Of a stretch of 64,000 bases of DNA, positions 16,576 through 24,669 are shown in pieces. The stretch is from contig NZ_JOFS01000004.1 of NCBI RefSeq assembly GCF_000719285.1, forward strand, positions 1 to 64,000, read 5' to 3'. The translations under genes and the position numbers were made by a program. The notes beneath the pieces are model-generated. The model ran no database searches. It was not told the origin of the DNA and worked only from the letters and a program-made list of their open reading frames with translations. Source of the stretch: Streptomyces bicolor (GTDB taxonomy: Bacteria > Actinomycetota > Actinomycetes > Streptomycetales > Streptomycetaceae). The first letter of the stretch is position 1. Each line of letters begins with the position of its first letter.

Positions 16576-18176
16576 AGGGACGGGCCCTCGGCCGTCGTGA
16601 CGGCTGCCTCCGCGGCGTCCGTGGACGTGGCCGTCACGGCAGGCGCCGGCTCACCCGAAGCGCCGCCGCGGGTGCGGCGACGGCGACGCGGGGTGCGCGG
16701 CGCGGTGACGGCCTCGGCGGTCTCCTCCGCAGCGTCGGAACCGGCGGCGGGCGCCGCCGTCCCGTCGAGCAGCGCTCCGCCGCGCGTGCGGCGGCGGCGA
16801 CGCGGCGTACGGGCCGGGCGCTCGCGGTCCGAGGACGTACGGGACTCTTCCCGGCCGCCTCGGCCACCGCGACCGCGCGCACCGCGCCCGCCGGTCTCGC
16901 CGAGGTCCTCCAGCTCCTCCGCCGCCAGCCCGGCGCGCTTACGCTCCGCGCGGGGCAGGACACCCTTGGTGCCCGCGGGGATGTTCAGTTCCTCGAAGAG
17001 GTGCGGGGACGTGGAGTACGTCTCCGGCGGGTCGTTGAAGTTGAGCTCCAGCGCCTTGTTGATCAGCTGCCAGCGCGGGATGTCGTCCCAGTCGACGAGG
17101 GTGATCGCGATGCCCTTGGCGCCCGCGCGGCCGGTGCGGCCGATGCGGTGCAGGTACGTCTTCTCCTCTTCCGGCGACTGGTAGTTGATGACGTGCGTCA
17201 CACCCTCGACGTCGATGCCGCGCGCGGCGACGTCGGTGCAGACGAGGACGTCCACCTTGCCGTTGCGGAAGGCGCGCAGGGCCTGCTCGCGGGCGCCCTG
17301 GCCGAGGTCGCCGTGGACCGCGCCGGCGGCGAAGCCGCGCTGCTGGAGCTGGTCGGCGAGGTCGGCCGCGGTGCGCTTCGTACGGCAGAAGACCATGGCC
17401 AGTCCCCGGCCGTCGGCCTGCAGTATGCGCGCGACCATCTCCGGCTTGTCCATGTTGTGCGCGCGGTAGACGAACTGCGCGGTGTTCGCGACCGTCGCGC
17501 CCTCGTCGTCCGGCGCGGTGGCGCGGATGTGGGTGGGCTGCGACATGTAGCGGCGCGCGAGGCCGATGACCGCGCCCGGCATTGTCGCCGAGAACAGCAT
17601 GGTCTGGCGGCGGGCCGGCAGCAGGTTGATGATCTTCTCGACGTCGGGCAGGAAGCCCAGGTCGAGCATCTCGTCGGCCTCGTCGAGGACGAGCGCCTTG
17701 ATGTGCTTGAGGTTCAGCTTCTTCTGGCCCGCGAGATCCAGCAGTCGGCCCGGGGTGCCGACGACGACGTCGACGCCCTTCTTCAGGGCCTCGACCTGGG
17801 GCTCGTAGGCCCGGCCGCCGTAGATGGCAAGGACGCGTACGTTACGCACCTTGCCCGCGGTCAACAGGTCGTTGGTGACCTGCGTGCACAGCTCGCGCGT
17901 GGGGACGACGACGAGCGCCTGCGGGGCGTCGGTGAGGGATTCGGGCTTGGCGCGCCCGGCCTCGACGTCGGCGGGGACGGTGACGCGCTCCAGGAGCGGG
18001 AGGCCGAAGCCCAGCGTCTTGCCGGTGCCGGTCTTCGCCTGGCCGATGACGTCCGTGCCGGAGAGGGCGACGGGGAGGGTCATCTCCTGGATGGGGAAGG
18101 GGTTGACGATGCCGACGGCCTCAAGGGCCTCGGCGGTCTCGGGAAGGATTCCGAGCTCTCGGAAAGTCGTAGTCAG
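15534..18176 (-). CDS. DEAD-box RNA helicase with long repetitive basic tail
   Basis: About 880 residues. The first 420 form a complete DEAD-box core: Q-motif region with PFPIQE, AKTGTGKT (47-54), PTRELC, GTPGR, DEAD (165-168), SAT (196-198), and HRIGRTGRAG. The remaining 450 residues are a low-complexity tail of Ala/Glu/Thr punctuated by basic RRTRK-type blocks. It likely unwinds RNA in ribosome assembly or cold adaptation, the tail adding RNA affinity. It corresponds by context to mycobacterial RhlE. No ATG or GTG lies near the conserved start; a CTG at 18176 has AGAAGAGG 7 bases upstream and begins exactly at TTTFRELG. An ATG at 18257 is the alternative. Confidence 0.88.
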   Translation of the reverse strand: MTTTFRELGILPETAEALEAVGIVNPFPIQEMTLPVALSGTDVIGQAKTGTGKTLGFGLPLLERVTVPADVEAGRAKPESLTDAPQALVVVPTRELCTQVTNDLLTAGKVRNVRVLAIYGGRAYEPQVEALKKGVDVVVGTPGRLLDLAGQKKLNLKHIKALVLDEADEMLDLGFLPDVEKIINLLPARRQTMLFSATMPGAVIGLARRYMSQPTHIRATAPDDEGATVANTAQFVYRAHNMDKPEMVARILQADGRGLAMVFCRTKRTAADLADQLQQRGFAAGAVHGDLGQGAREQALRAFRNGKVDVLVCTDVAARGIDVEGVTHVINYQSPEEEKTYLHRIGRTGRAGAKGIAITLVDWDDIPRWQLINKALELNFNDPPETYSTSPHLFEELNIPAGTKGVLPRAERKRAGLAAEELEDLGETGGRGARGRGGRGGREESRTSSDRERPARTPRRRRRTRGGALLDGTAAPAAGSDAAEETAEAVTAPRTPRRRRRTRGGASGEPAPAVTATSTDAAEAAVTTAEGPSLDATEETPAKPRRRRTRKSAEPKATSAEAVATPEPEAAQSPEAEKAAEAVQVSEPATAPQAAEPEEAPAAKPRRRTRKATVTAEAAVATAEGTTEAVQPTPETAETVEAPETKPRRRTRKATAAAETAVDTAEATEAKPRTRRTRKTAASVEAADIPAQTAQEPEAAEAKPKARRTRKATAPAEAAVETAEAAMDTVVAAEAKPKARRTRKTAATAEAAVDTAEATEAKPRRTRKAAATAPEPEAAEAKPRRTRKATAAAEVAVDTAETAEAKPRARRTRKTAASSALAADIPAQATQEPAATEAPAPRRRTRKAAATVETADGTAEAKPKVRRTRKATAAAEPAES

Positions 18177-18568
18177 GGTGCTGCCTCTTCTGTGTGCGCG
18201 GTGCGAGGCGAGCGCGGGGGTCTTTGACGGACCGTGCCGGGGGACGTCGGCTGCCATACGGTCGGGCCGTAAGGCACGGGACCACTGCCGACGCTCGAGC
18301 GCTCGTACCGCTGAGGGTGTCCCCCTCCGGGCTTCGTACGCAGAGTGCCGTACGGCCGTGGAGGGCTGTCGGGTCGGAGCCGATCGGGCCACCGACCGGG
18401 CATCCTCATAACGTGCGGCCCGTCGAGATACGTCTGAGTACTCAGCGGGCGCATTACCACCATACCCCGGAAACGCGCACATGCGATGGCCGAATTGGTC
18501 ACGTAGTCGGCGTCACAGTGATTGACCAGGGCCTTCCGTGACGCGGTGAGCGGGCTATTGTGCGCTTC
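18177..18568. other. divergent intergenic region, helicase / ferritin-like gene
   Basis: The 392 bases between divergent genes contain no convincing ORF of their own, although the helicase frame stays open to 18482. A perfect 12-bp palindrome CTGAGTACTCAG lies at 18434-18445 and may be a protein-binding site. TATTGT at 18556-18561 lies 7 bases before the ferritin-like ATG and could be a -10 giving a leaderless message. The helicase message seems to have a long 5' leader. Confidence 0.5.
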
Positions 18569-19324
18569 ATGACGACGCCTGACAACACCTCTGACGCCGC
18601 TGACACCCCTGACTCGACTGTCGAACACACCGGGGTCGCCGCCCAGGACTGGGCGCAGGCCTCCGCCGATCCGCAGTACCGGGCCGCTGTCGTGGACCTG
18701 CTCGGCGCGCTGGCCTACGGCGAGCTCGCGGCGTTCGAGCGGCTGGCGGAGGACGCCAAGCTGGCGCCGACGCTGGCGGACAAGGCGGAGCTGGCGAAGA
18801 TGGCGTCGGCCGAGTTCCACCACTACGAGAAGCTGCGGGACCGGCTGACCGAGATCGGGGCGGAGCCGACGCAGGCCATGGAGCCGTTCGTGGCCGCGCT
18901 GGACGGGTTCCACAAGCAGACGGCGCCGTCGGACTGGCTGGAAGGGCTCGTCAAGGCGTACGTCGGTGACTCGATCGCCAGTGACTTCTACCGGGAGGTC
19001 GCGGCTCGGCTCGACTCGGACACGCGGGGGCTGGTGCTGGCGGTGCTCGACGACACCGGGCACGCGTCGTTCGCCGTGGAGAAGGTGCGGGCCGCGATCG
19101 ATGCCGATCCGCGTGTGGGCGGGCGGCTGGCGTTGTGGGCTCGGCGGTTGATGGGGGAGGCGCTGTCGCAGTCGCAGCGGGTTGTCGCCGACCGGGACGC
19201 GCTGTCCACGATGCTGGTGGGTGGGGTCGCGGACGGGTTCGATCTCGCGGAGGTCGGGAAGATGTTCTCGCGGATCACTGAGGCGCACACGAAGCGGATG
19301 GCTGCGCTGGGGCTGGCGGCGTAG
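18569..19324 (+). CDS. ferritin-like diiron protein
   Basis: 251 residues, mostly helical. After a Thr/Asp-rich start come helices carrying YGELAAFERL and MASAEFHHYEKLRD. Further on are a DFYREVAARL helix and a last AEVGKMFSRITEAHTKRM helix. The spaced Glu and Glu-X-X-His residues fit the four-helix diiron site of the ferritin-like fold, as in MiaE-type hydroxylases. The substrate is unknown. The ATG at 18569 is preferred over GTG 18560 because it gives MTTPDN and sits right after a possible -10. M. tuberculosis has a similar gene beside its RhlE helicase. Confidence 0.82.
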   Translation: MTTPDNTSDAADTPDSTVEHTGVAAQDWAQASADPQYRAAVVDLLGALAYGELAAFERLAEDAKLAPTLADKAELAKMASAEFHHYEKLRDRLTEIGAEPTQAMEPFVAALDGFHKQTAPSDWLEGLVKAYVGDSIASDFYREVAARLDSDTRGLVLAVLDDTGHASFAVEKVRAAIDADPRVGGRLALWARRLMGEALSQSQRVVADRDALSTMLVGGVADGFDLAEVGKMFSRITEAHTKRMAALGLAA

Positions 19325-19359
19325 GGTTCTCGCCCCCGCCGCCCCTACCCGTCCCGTCC

Positions 19360-19455
19360 CTGGGGGCTGCCGCCCCCAGACCCCCGCTTCGGCCCTGAAG
19401 GGGCCTCGTCCTCAAACTCCCCCAGAGGGGCCACCCCCAGACGGGCTGAACGACG
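19360..19455. repeat. Streptomyces-type intergenic repeat with hairpin
   Basis: CTGGGGGC (19360-19367) and GCCCCCAG (19372-19379) form a hairpin that probably ends the ferritin-like gene. The words that follow (CCCCGCTTCGGCCCTGAA, CCTCGTCCTCAAAC, GACGGGCTGAA) are the ones I know from a repeat scattered through Streptomyces intergenic DNA. A segment containing CCCCCAGAGGGG seems inserted between the last two words. Confidence 0.6.
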
Positions 19456-19516
19456 CGGACCGGCGCTGAGAAGCGACCGCGACGTCAGGGTTCCGGCGGC
19501 CGGTCGTTCTCTGGGT

Positions 19517-19786
19517 CTACGCGGTCGCCGAGTGGCGGCTCAGTCTTCCCGAGGGGCGTACCAGCAGGGAGAGGGAGGCGGCGGAGACGACCGCCGCGCC
19601 GATGAGGATCACGAAGAGGTTGCCGAAATCCAGCGCGGTGTGCGTGATGAAGGCGCCGAAGAGGCCGCCGGCGACACCCGTAGGCAGGACGAGGGAGCGC
19701 GTGGGCAGGCGGTGCGGCATGCGGTGGGCGGCAGCCCAGGCAAGGGCCAGGCCGAGGATCGCGGAGCTCAGCGCTTCCAAGAGCAT
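19517..19786 (-). CDS. small integral membrane protein, 89 aa
   Basis: Three hydrophobic segments (LLEALSSAILGLALAWAAA, TGVAGGLFGAFITHTALDF and LFVILIGAAVVSAASLSLLV) with a Gly-rich centre recall the small GlsB/YeaQ-type stress membrane proteins, but the match is loose. GGGAGG lies about 10 bases ahead of the chosen ATG at 19786; the frame is open to 19861 but those residues are polar and uncharacteristic. Confidence 0.72.
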   Translation of the reverse strand: MLLEALSSAILGLALAWAAAHRMPHRLPTRSLVLPTGVAGGLFGAFITHTALDFGNLFVILIGAAVVSAASLSLLVRPSGRLSRHSATA

Positions 19787-19921
19787 GTTGGGGTCCCTCC
19801 CACATGGCCGACCTGCTCGAAACGGTCGTAGCCCGTCATACCCCTGACCTGCGGAATGCAATCCTCCTCTGTGATCGACTTGTGCGCCATCCGTGGAGAG
19901 GCCTCGTAGTGGTGTGGGGAA

Positions 19922-19962
19922 ACGGGAGGGCCCGGCGACCGTGAGTCGCCGGGCCCTCCCGT
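19922..19962 (-). terminator. 18-bp hairpin terminator of the DUF3107 gene
   Basis: Perfect 18-bp stem: 19922-19939 pairs with 19945-19962 around a 5-base loop. It lies 22 bases beyond the stop codon of the DUF3107 gene and can act in both directions. Confidence 0.9.
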
Positions 19963-19984
19963 CTTTGTCTGTCCGCCGCTGCTC

Positions 19985-20212
19985 TTACAGCGCGCCGAAG
20001 CCCACCTTGCGCGGGGCCGGCTCGCCGAGCTCCACGTATGCGAGACGGTCGGCCGGGACCAGGACCTTGCGGCCGTGCTCGTCCACGAGGCTCAGCAGCT
20101 GAGACTTTCCGGCCAGCGCCTCGGACACCGCCCGCTCGACCTCCTCGGCACTCTGACCGCTCTCCAGAACGATCTCGCGGGGCGCGTGCTGCACGCCGAT
20201 CTTGACCTCCAC
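19985..20212 (-). CDS. DUF3107 protein
   Basis: 75 residues: EVKIGVQHAPREIVLES, SAEEVERAVSEAL, then LVDEHGRKVLVPADRLAYVEL and a basic-Gly end. This is the small actinobacterial DUF3107 family (M. tuberculosis Rv3208A/TB9.4 group), function unknown. The GTG at 20212 is set by GGAGGG about 8 bases upstream; the upstream open frame is ignored. As in mycobacteria it lies next to a TetR regulator. Confidence 0.88.
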   Translation of the reverse strand: MEVKIGVQHAPREIVLESGQSAEEVERAVSEALAGKSQLLSLVDEHGRKVLVPADRLAYVELGEPAPRKVGFGAL

Positions 20213-20388
20213 GGCTATGTCCCTCCGACGGTCAGTGAAGTGCGCGACCTTCCGCGCCGTACCCAGCACACATTAGCCCGGTGAGGGGACGTGCACCCTC
20301 CGCCCAAGAACGCCAGGAGCGAACAGCGGACGGGAACAAACGCCCCGCACACGCGCGTGCGTCGAGCGAGGCCACCGGATGTCCAGTA

Positions 20389-20416
20389 GACGCCCCCACA
20401 CGCGCGTGAGGGCGTC
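20389..20416 (-). terminator. hairpin after the TetR gene containing CACGCGCGTG
   Basis: GACGCCC (20389-20395) and GGGCGTC (20410-20416) enclose the 10-bp palindrome CACGCGCGTG (20399-20408). It lies 9 bases after the TetR stop codon. A second CACGCGCGTG occurs at 20350-20359. No U-rich run follows, so termination is likely but not certain. Confidence 0.55.
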
Positions 20417-20424
20417 CGGGGCGC

Positions 20425-21066
20425 TCAATGGTGCTCGGAGCCGTGCAGCGGGAAGCCCGCGATGCCGCGCCAGGCCAGGGACGTCAGCAGCTGCACCGCC
20501 TGGTCGCGCGGCACGCTGCGGTCGCTGTGCAGCCAGGAGCGGGCCACGACCTGGGCGAGGCCGCCGAGGCCGGAGGCGAGCAGCATCGACTCCGCGCGCG
20601 AGAGGCCGGTGTCCTCGGCGATGACGTCGCAGATCGCCTCGGCGCACTCGTTCGTGACCTTGTCGACGCGCTCGCGCACGGCCGGTTCGTTCGTCAGGTC
20701 GGACTCGAAGACCAGGCGGAAGGCGCCGCCGTCGTCCTCGACGTACGCGAAGTACGCGTCCATCGTCGCCCGTACGCGCTGCTTGTTGTCGGTCGTCGAC
20801 GCGAGCGCGTTCCGTACGGCCTGGATCAAGGACTCGCAGTGCTGGTCCAGCAGCGCCAGGTAGAGGTCGAGCTTGCCCGGGAAGTGCTGGTAGAGCACCG
20901 GCTTGCTGACGCCGGCGCGCTCGGCGATGTCGTCCATCGCGGCAGCGTGGTAGCCCTGCGCGACGAAGACCTCCTGGGCGGCGCCCAGGAGCTGGTTCCG
21001 TCGGGCACGGCGCGGCAGGCGAGTGCCCCGCGGGCGTGCCGCCTCTGTCTGCTCGATGGCTGTCAC
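20425..21066 (-). CDS. TetR-family transcriptional regulator
   Basis: 213 residues. The N-terminal helix-turn-helix is clear: RRNQLLGAAQEVFVAQGYHAAAMDDIAERAGVSKPVLYQHFPGKLDLYLALL in outline, with the recognition part AGVSKPVLYQHF. The C-terminal ligand domain is helical. It is likely a repressor with a small-molecule effector, target unknown. GTG at 21066 is chosen because GGGAGG lies 4-5 bases upstream and the basic tail before the HTH is retained. The 240 bases upstream are free of genes and would hold its own operator. M. tuberculosis Rv3208 occupies the equivalent place. Confidence 0.92.
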   Translation of the reverse strand: MTAIEQTEAARPRGTRLPRRARRNQLLGAAQEVFVAQGYHAAAMDDIAERAGVSKPVLYQHFPGKLDLYLALLDQHCESLIQAVRNALASTTDNKQRVRATMDAYFAYVEDDGGAFRLVFESDLTNEPAVRERVDKVTNECAEAICDVIAEDTGLSRAESMLLASGLGGLAQVVARSWLHSDRSVPRDQAVQLLTSLAWRGIAGFPLHGSEHH

Positions 21067-21307
21067 GCCGCCTCCCAATGTCGTCCACATGCGGTGTGCG
21101 CCGCGCCGCCATCGTACTTTTCGGTAACCCTGCTGTGCGCGGTGCGAGCGCAGAATTTCACGGACCGGACGGTGACGAAAGTCGCACAGAAGGTTTGAAA
21201 CCGGGGCGGAACGGGCATGAAACGGCCTCTTTCCTGCTCATAGGCCCACGGGTTCCCACTCAAAAGCGCACGAGTTCCTGCTCGAAGTTCTCATGGCTGC
21301 GCCCGCG

Positions 21308-21532
21308 TCACCGGTAGTCGTCCTCGTCGATGGAGACGACGCGTGCCTGTTCGGCGAGATCGGCCTCGTTGGCCCCGTCCTTGTCCGCCCCGGTCAGTGG
21401 GTCGTCGCGGTCGGGCCTGACATCGGCGTGCTGTTCTGCCGCGTCGGCCGTGGGGGCCTCGACGTCGAACTCCTGGGCTTCCTCGGTGTCGTCGTCCACG
21501 AATGTCTCGGGATCGGTGGGATCGACGGCCAT
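21308..21532 (-). CDS. 74-residue acidic hypothetical protein
   Basis: Strongly acidic and disordered in appearance, with about one third Asp/Glu, beginning MAVDPTDPETFVDDD and ending ARVVSIDEDDYR. GAAGGGAG lies 7 bases before the ATG at 21532, which supports real translation. Function unknown; similar short acidic proteins occur in Streptomyces at this place. Confidence 0.68.
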   Translation of the reverse strand: MAVDPTDPETFVDDDTEEAQEFDVEAPTADAAEQHADVRPDRDDPLTGADKDGANEADLAEQARVVSIDEDDYR

Positions 21533-21768
21533 GGCGGGCTCCCTTCCTAGACGTCCCCGTGGGGGCACGACGTCCCTGGCTGAAGCAGGGATCCATGTGC
21601 GGGTGCCCTGCGTACGAGCCTAGGAGACACCGGTTCCGGACGCTATGCGATCCACGGGGTATCTACTGGTGATTCGCGGTGATTCAGGGTGCCCCGGATA
21701 GCCGGTTGTTTGCCGTGTACTGGTCGAGTTGTGACGGCGAACACATGAACCATGGCGTGATCGTCTCG

Positions 21769-21774
21769 TAACAT
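21769..21774 (+). promoter_or_regulatory. -10 element TAACAT, probable leaderless promoter
   Basis: TAACAT ends 6 bases before the ATG at 21781, with TGAACC 17 bases upstream as a weak -35. There is no ribosome site, so transcription probably begins at the start codon. Confidence 0.45.
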
Positions 21775-21780
21775 TGCCGC

Positions 21781-22851
21781 ATGTCTTCGACCGAGCTGCC
21801 GTCCGTGTCGGCCGCCAATGTGCTCCCCAAGGTGGCGACCGTCAGGGTCGCCGAAGGGGAGCGGCTTCGATCGGTCGGGCTGCCGGGGATCACGCTCACG
21901 GTGCGTTCGAGACCGCCCGCGCGCGAGGGGCTGCCGCCGGCGCTGTACGTCCATGGACTCGGCGGTTCCTCGCAGAACTGGTCGGCGCTGATGGAGCAGC
22001 TCGAGGGCGACGTCGACTGCGAGGCCGTCGATCTGCCGGGCTTCGGCGACTCGCCGCCGCCGGACGACGGCGACTACTCGATCACCGCGCACGCACGCGC
22101 GGTGATCCGTTATCTGGACGCCTCCGGCCGCGGCCCCGTGCACCTCTTCGGCAACTCGCTCGGCGGCGCCGTCACGACGCGCGTCGCCGCGGTGCGCCCC
22201 GACCTCGTCCGTACGCTCACCCTCGTGTCGCCCGCGCTGCCGGAGATCCGCGTCCAGCGCAGCGCCGTGCCCACGGCGCTGCTCGCGGTGCCCGGAGTGA
22301 CCGCGCTCTTCACCCGCTTCACCAGGCAGTGGACGGCGGAGCAGCGGGTCCGCGGCGTGCTGCACCTGTGCTACGGCGACCCCGGGCGGGTGACGTCCGA
22401 GGGGTTCCGCAACGCGGTCGAGGAGATGGAGCGGCGGCTGCAACTGCCGTACTTCTGGGATGCGATGACGCGTTCCGCGCGCGGACTGGTCAACGCCTAC
22501 ACACTGGGCGGCCAGCACGCGCTGTGGCGCCAGGCCGAGCGGGTGCTGGCGCCGACCCTGCTCATCTACGGCGGCCGGGACCAGCTCGTCGGCTACCGCA
22601 TGTGCCGGAAGGCCGCGCGCAGCTTCCGTGACTCCCGTCTGCTGAGCCTGCCCGAGGCCGGGCATGTGGCGATGATGGAGTACCCGGAGGTGGTCGCCCG
22701 GGCGTTCCGTGAACTCCTCGCGGAAGCCGGGGAGGCGGAGGCCGAGGGCGACCGGTACGTCGCGGGTGAGGGCGCGGGTGCGGATACGGGTACGGGTGTG
22801 ACTCGGAACTCGGGCGAGGGCGACGCCGTGCCCGAGAGTGCGGGGAGCTGA
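21781..22851 (+). CDS. alpha/beta hydrolase
   Basis: 356 residues. The fold marks are YVHGLGGSSQNW (oxyanion), DLPGFGDS, the nucleophile elbow FGNSLGG, an acidic residue in IYGGRDQLVG and the catalytic His in PEAGHVAMMEYPE. The last 40 residues are an Asp/Glu/Gly-rich tail. The group includes haloperoxidase-, epoxide hydrolase- and C-C hydrolase-like enzymes, so the substrate is open. The stop codon lies 9 bases before the GTG of the next gene, so the two probably form an operon. Confidence 0.88.
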   Translation: MSSTELPSVSAANVLPKVATVRVAEGERLRSVGLPGITLTVRSRPPAREGLPPALYVHGLGGSSQNWSALMEQLEGDVDCEAVDLPGFGDSPPPDDGDYSITAHARAVIRYLDASGRGPVHLFGNSLGGAVTTRVAAVRPDLVRTLTLVSPALPEIRVQRSAVPTALLAVPGVTALFTRFTRQWTAEQRVRGVLHLCYGDPGRVTSEGFRNAVEEMERRLQLPYFWDAMTRSARGLVNAYTLGGQHALWRQAERVLAPTLLIYGGRDQLVGYRMCRKAARSFRDSRLLSLPEAGHVAMMEYPEVVARAFRELLAEAGEAEAEGDRYVAGEGAGADTGTGVTRNSGEGDAVPESAGS

Positions 22852-22859
22852 GGCTCGAC

Positions 22860-24533
22860 GTGGGACGCCACAGCCGCCGCGGGTCCGCCGCCAAGCGCGA
22901 CCGCGACACCGCGGCCACAACCGCACGACAGGGCTCTCGGGGGGCACCGCCGGACACGGGCGCGGACCGACGCGGGCCGTCCGTGCCGGGCGGCGGCCCC
23001 GGCAGGGTTCCGGCTTCCCGGCCGGGTGCGGCACCGGGGGCAGGCACGGCACCGGGTGCGGTCCAGGGCGCTTGGCCGCAGCCCGGCGGGCCGGTCGGTC
23101 CTGGTGGCCCCGCCGGTCACCGGGTGCCGGGTCCGACGCCGGGCAGGCAGGGGATGCCGACGGGTGGGGCACCGGCGTACGGAGGACACGGCTTCCCGGA
23201 CGGCACGCCGGCGCAGGGAATCCCGCGGCTGCCGGACGGCACGCCCGCGCACGGCTTCCCGAGGCTTCCTGACGGCACCCCCGCGCACGGCTTCCCGAGG
23301 TTCCCCGACGGCACCCCGGCCCACGGCATGCCCCGTCTCCCGGACGGAACGCCCGCCCACGGCACCCCCCTGATCCGCGGAGGCCACCCCGAGCAGCGTG
23401 AACCCGGTGGTGGCTGGGGCGAGTTGGGCGGGCGGGCCGGGGGTGCCCAGGGCGGTGCTCCCGCACCGGCCGGTGCTCCGCCCGCGACCGGCGTTCCCTT
23501 CCCCAGGCCCCGGCGGGCAGCGGCGTCCGAAGGGCCCCGGCAGGAGTACCTCGACGCCTTCGGCGAGGACGTCGACGTCTTCGCGCCCCGTAGGCCCGAC
23601 TCCGCGCACGCCGCCGACCCGTACGCCTCCGTCACCGACTGGGACACCCGGACCGGTGTGGGCATACCGAACGACACCGACCAGGACGACGCCCCGCCGA
23701 CCGGCGAGCCCGTGCCGGCGAAGGGTGCCAAGGGCCGGGCCTTCGCCGGCATCGCGGCCGCCGCCGTCGTCACCGTGCTGGCCGTTGTGGTCGCCGGGCA
23801 GGTCGCGAAGGGGCGGGACGACAGCGACGTACAGTCGCAGTCCGCCACCGATCAGGCCGCGCGGGACGCCCGTGACCCGGCCTCGCGCGGGGACGGGCGG
23901 CCGACGCCGTCCGGTTCGCCGAGCGCGACGCCGCTGACGTACGAGCAGAAGATGGGGGAGAAGTACGCGCTCAGCGCCACGCTCAAGGGCTCGGGGAAGT
24001 TCGACGCGGTCCAGGGGATCGCCAAGGCCCCCGGCACGGGGCAGAAGTTCACCTATCGCGTGGATGTGGAGCAGGGGCTCGGGCTCGACGGCGAACTCTT
24101 CGCCGAGGCCGTTCAGAAGACCCTCAACGACGACCGGAGCTGGGCCCACAACGGCGCCCGCACCTTCGAGCGCGTCTACTCCGGACAGCCCGACTTCGTG
24201 ATCACGCTGGCCAGCCCCGGCACCACCGCTGACTGGTGCGCCAAGTCCGGACTCGACACCACAGAGGACAACGTGTCGTGCAACTCGGCCGCCACCGAGC
24301 GCGTGATGATCAACGCGTACCGATGGGCGCAGGGGTCGAAGACCTACGGTGACCGGATTCACGCGTACCGGCAGATGCTGATCAACCACGAGGTCGGCCA
24401 CCGGCTGGGCTTCCCCCATGTCACCTGCGACAAGGACGGCGATCTCGCACCCGTCATGCAGCAGCAGACCAAGTTCCTCGAGCACGACGGCATACAGTGC
24501 CGGGCCAACGCCTGGGCATATCCCGGGAATTGA
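22860..24533 (+). CDS. DUF3152 membrane-anchored protein with metzincin-like zinc site
   Basis: 557 residues. The cytoplasmic N-terminal half is Gly/Pro/Arg-rich and includes five 12-residue repeats. A membrane helix (about 298-318) leads to an external DUF3152 domain (about 370-557). That domain contains HEVGHRLGFPH starting at residue 510, which fits HExxHxxGxxH, followed by a Met (APVMQQ) where metzincins have the Met-turn. Two Cys pairs may form disulfides. It is likely a cell-surface zinc peptidase or an inactive relative; the family is formally uncharacterised. The GTG lies 9 bases after the hydrolase stop. The mycobacterial equivalent is Rv3207c. Confidence 0.88.
   Translation: MGRHSRRGSAAKRDRDTAATTARQGSRGAPPDTGADRRGPSVPGGGPGRVPASRPGAAPGAGTAPGAVQGAWPQPGGPVGPGGPAGHRVPGPTPGRQGMPTGGAPAYGGHGFPDGTPAQGIPRLPDGTPAHGFPRLPDGTPAHGFPRFPDGTPAHGMPRLPDGTPAHGTPLIRGGHPEQREPGGGWGELGGRAGGAQGGAPAPAGAPPATGVPFPRPRRAAASEGPRQEYLDAFGEDVDVFAPRRPDSAHAADPYASVTDWDTRTGVGIPNDTDQDDAPPTGEPVPAKGAKGRAFAGIAAAAVVTVLAVVVAGQVAKGRDDSDVQSQSATDQAARDARDPASRGDGRPTPSGSPSATPLTYEQKMGEKYALSATLKGSGKFDAVQGIAKAPGTGQKFTYRVDVEQGLGLDGELFAEAVQKTLNDDRSWAHNGARTFERVYSGQPDFVITLASPGTTADWCAKSGLDTTEDNVSCNSAATERVMINAYRWAQGSKTYGDRIHAYRQMLINHEVGHRLGFPHVTCDKDGDLAPVMQQQTKFLEHDGIQCRANAWAYPGN
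23190..23371 (+). repeat. five 36-bp coding repeats (PDGTPAHGFPRL)
   Basis: Five in-frame copies of 36 bases encode variants of the 12-residue unit PDGTPAHGFPRL. Changes fall mainly at the second half of each unit (QGIPR, HGFPR, HGMPR, HGTPL). They lie in the cytoplasmic, proline-rich part of the DUF3152 protein. Confidence 0.9.
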
Positions 24534-24606
24534 CGGATGACTCTTACGTTCAACTCATGCGCCCGACCCACGTCTGGCCGCGCCTGACCCCCGTCCGACC
24601 CACGCC

Positions 24607-24624
24607 TGAGTCATGGCTGACTCA
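24607..24624 (+). promoter_or_regulatory. 18-bp inverted repeat, candidate operator
   Basis: TGAGTCA and TGACTCA are perfect inverted copies separated by TGGC. The element ends 9 bases before the -35 box of the leader-peptide promoter, a position suited to an activator or repressor. The binding protein is unknown. Confidence 0.6.
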
Positions 24625-24633
24625 TTCGTCACA

Positions 24634-24662
24634 TTGACATGTGCAGCGTGCTCGTACATATT
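24634..24662 (+). promoter_or_regulatory. promoter of the leader peptide and ABC operon
   Basis: TTGACA (24634-24639) is a perfect -35. CATATT (24657-24662) is a four-of-six -10, with 17 bases between them. The expected start point falls at about 24669-24670, which is the ATG of the leader peptide. This is the best principal-sigma promoter I see in the window. Confidence 0.75.
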
Positions 24663-24669
24663 TCTGCAC

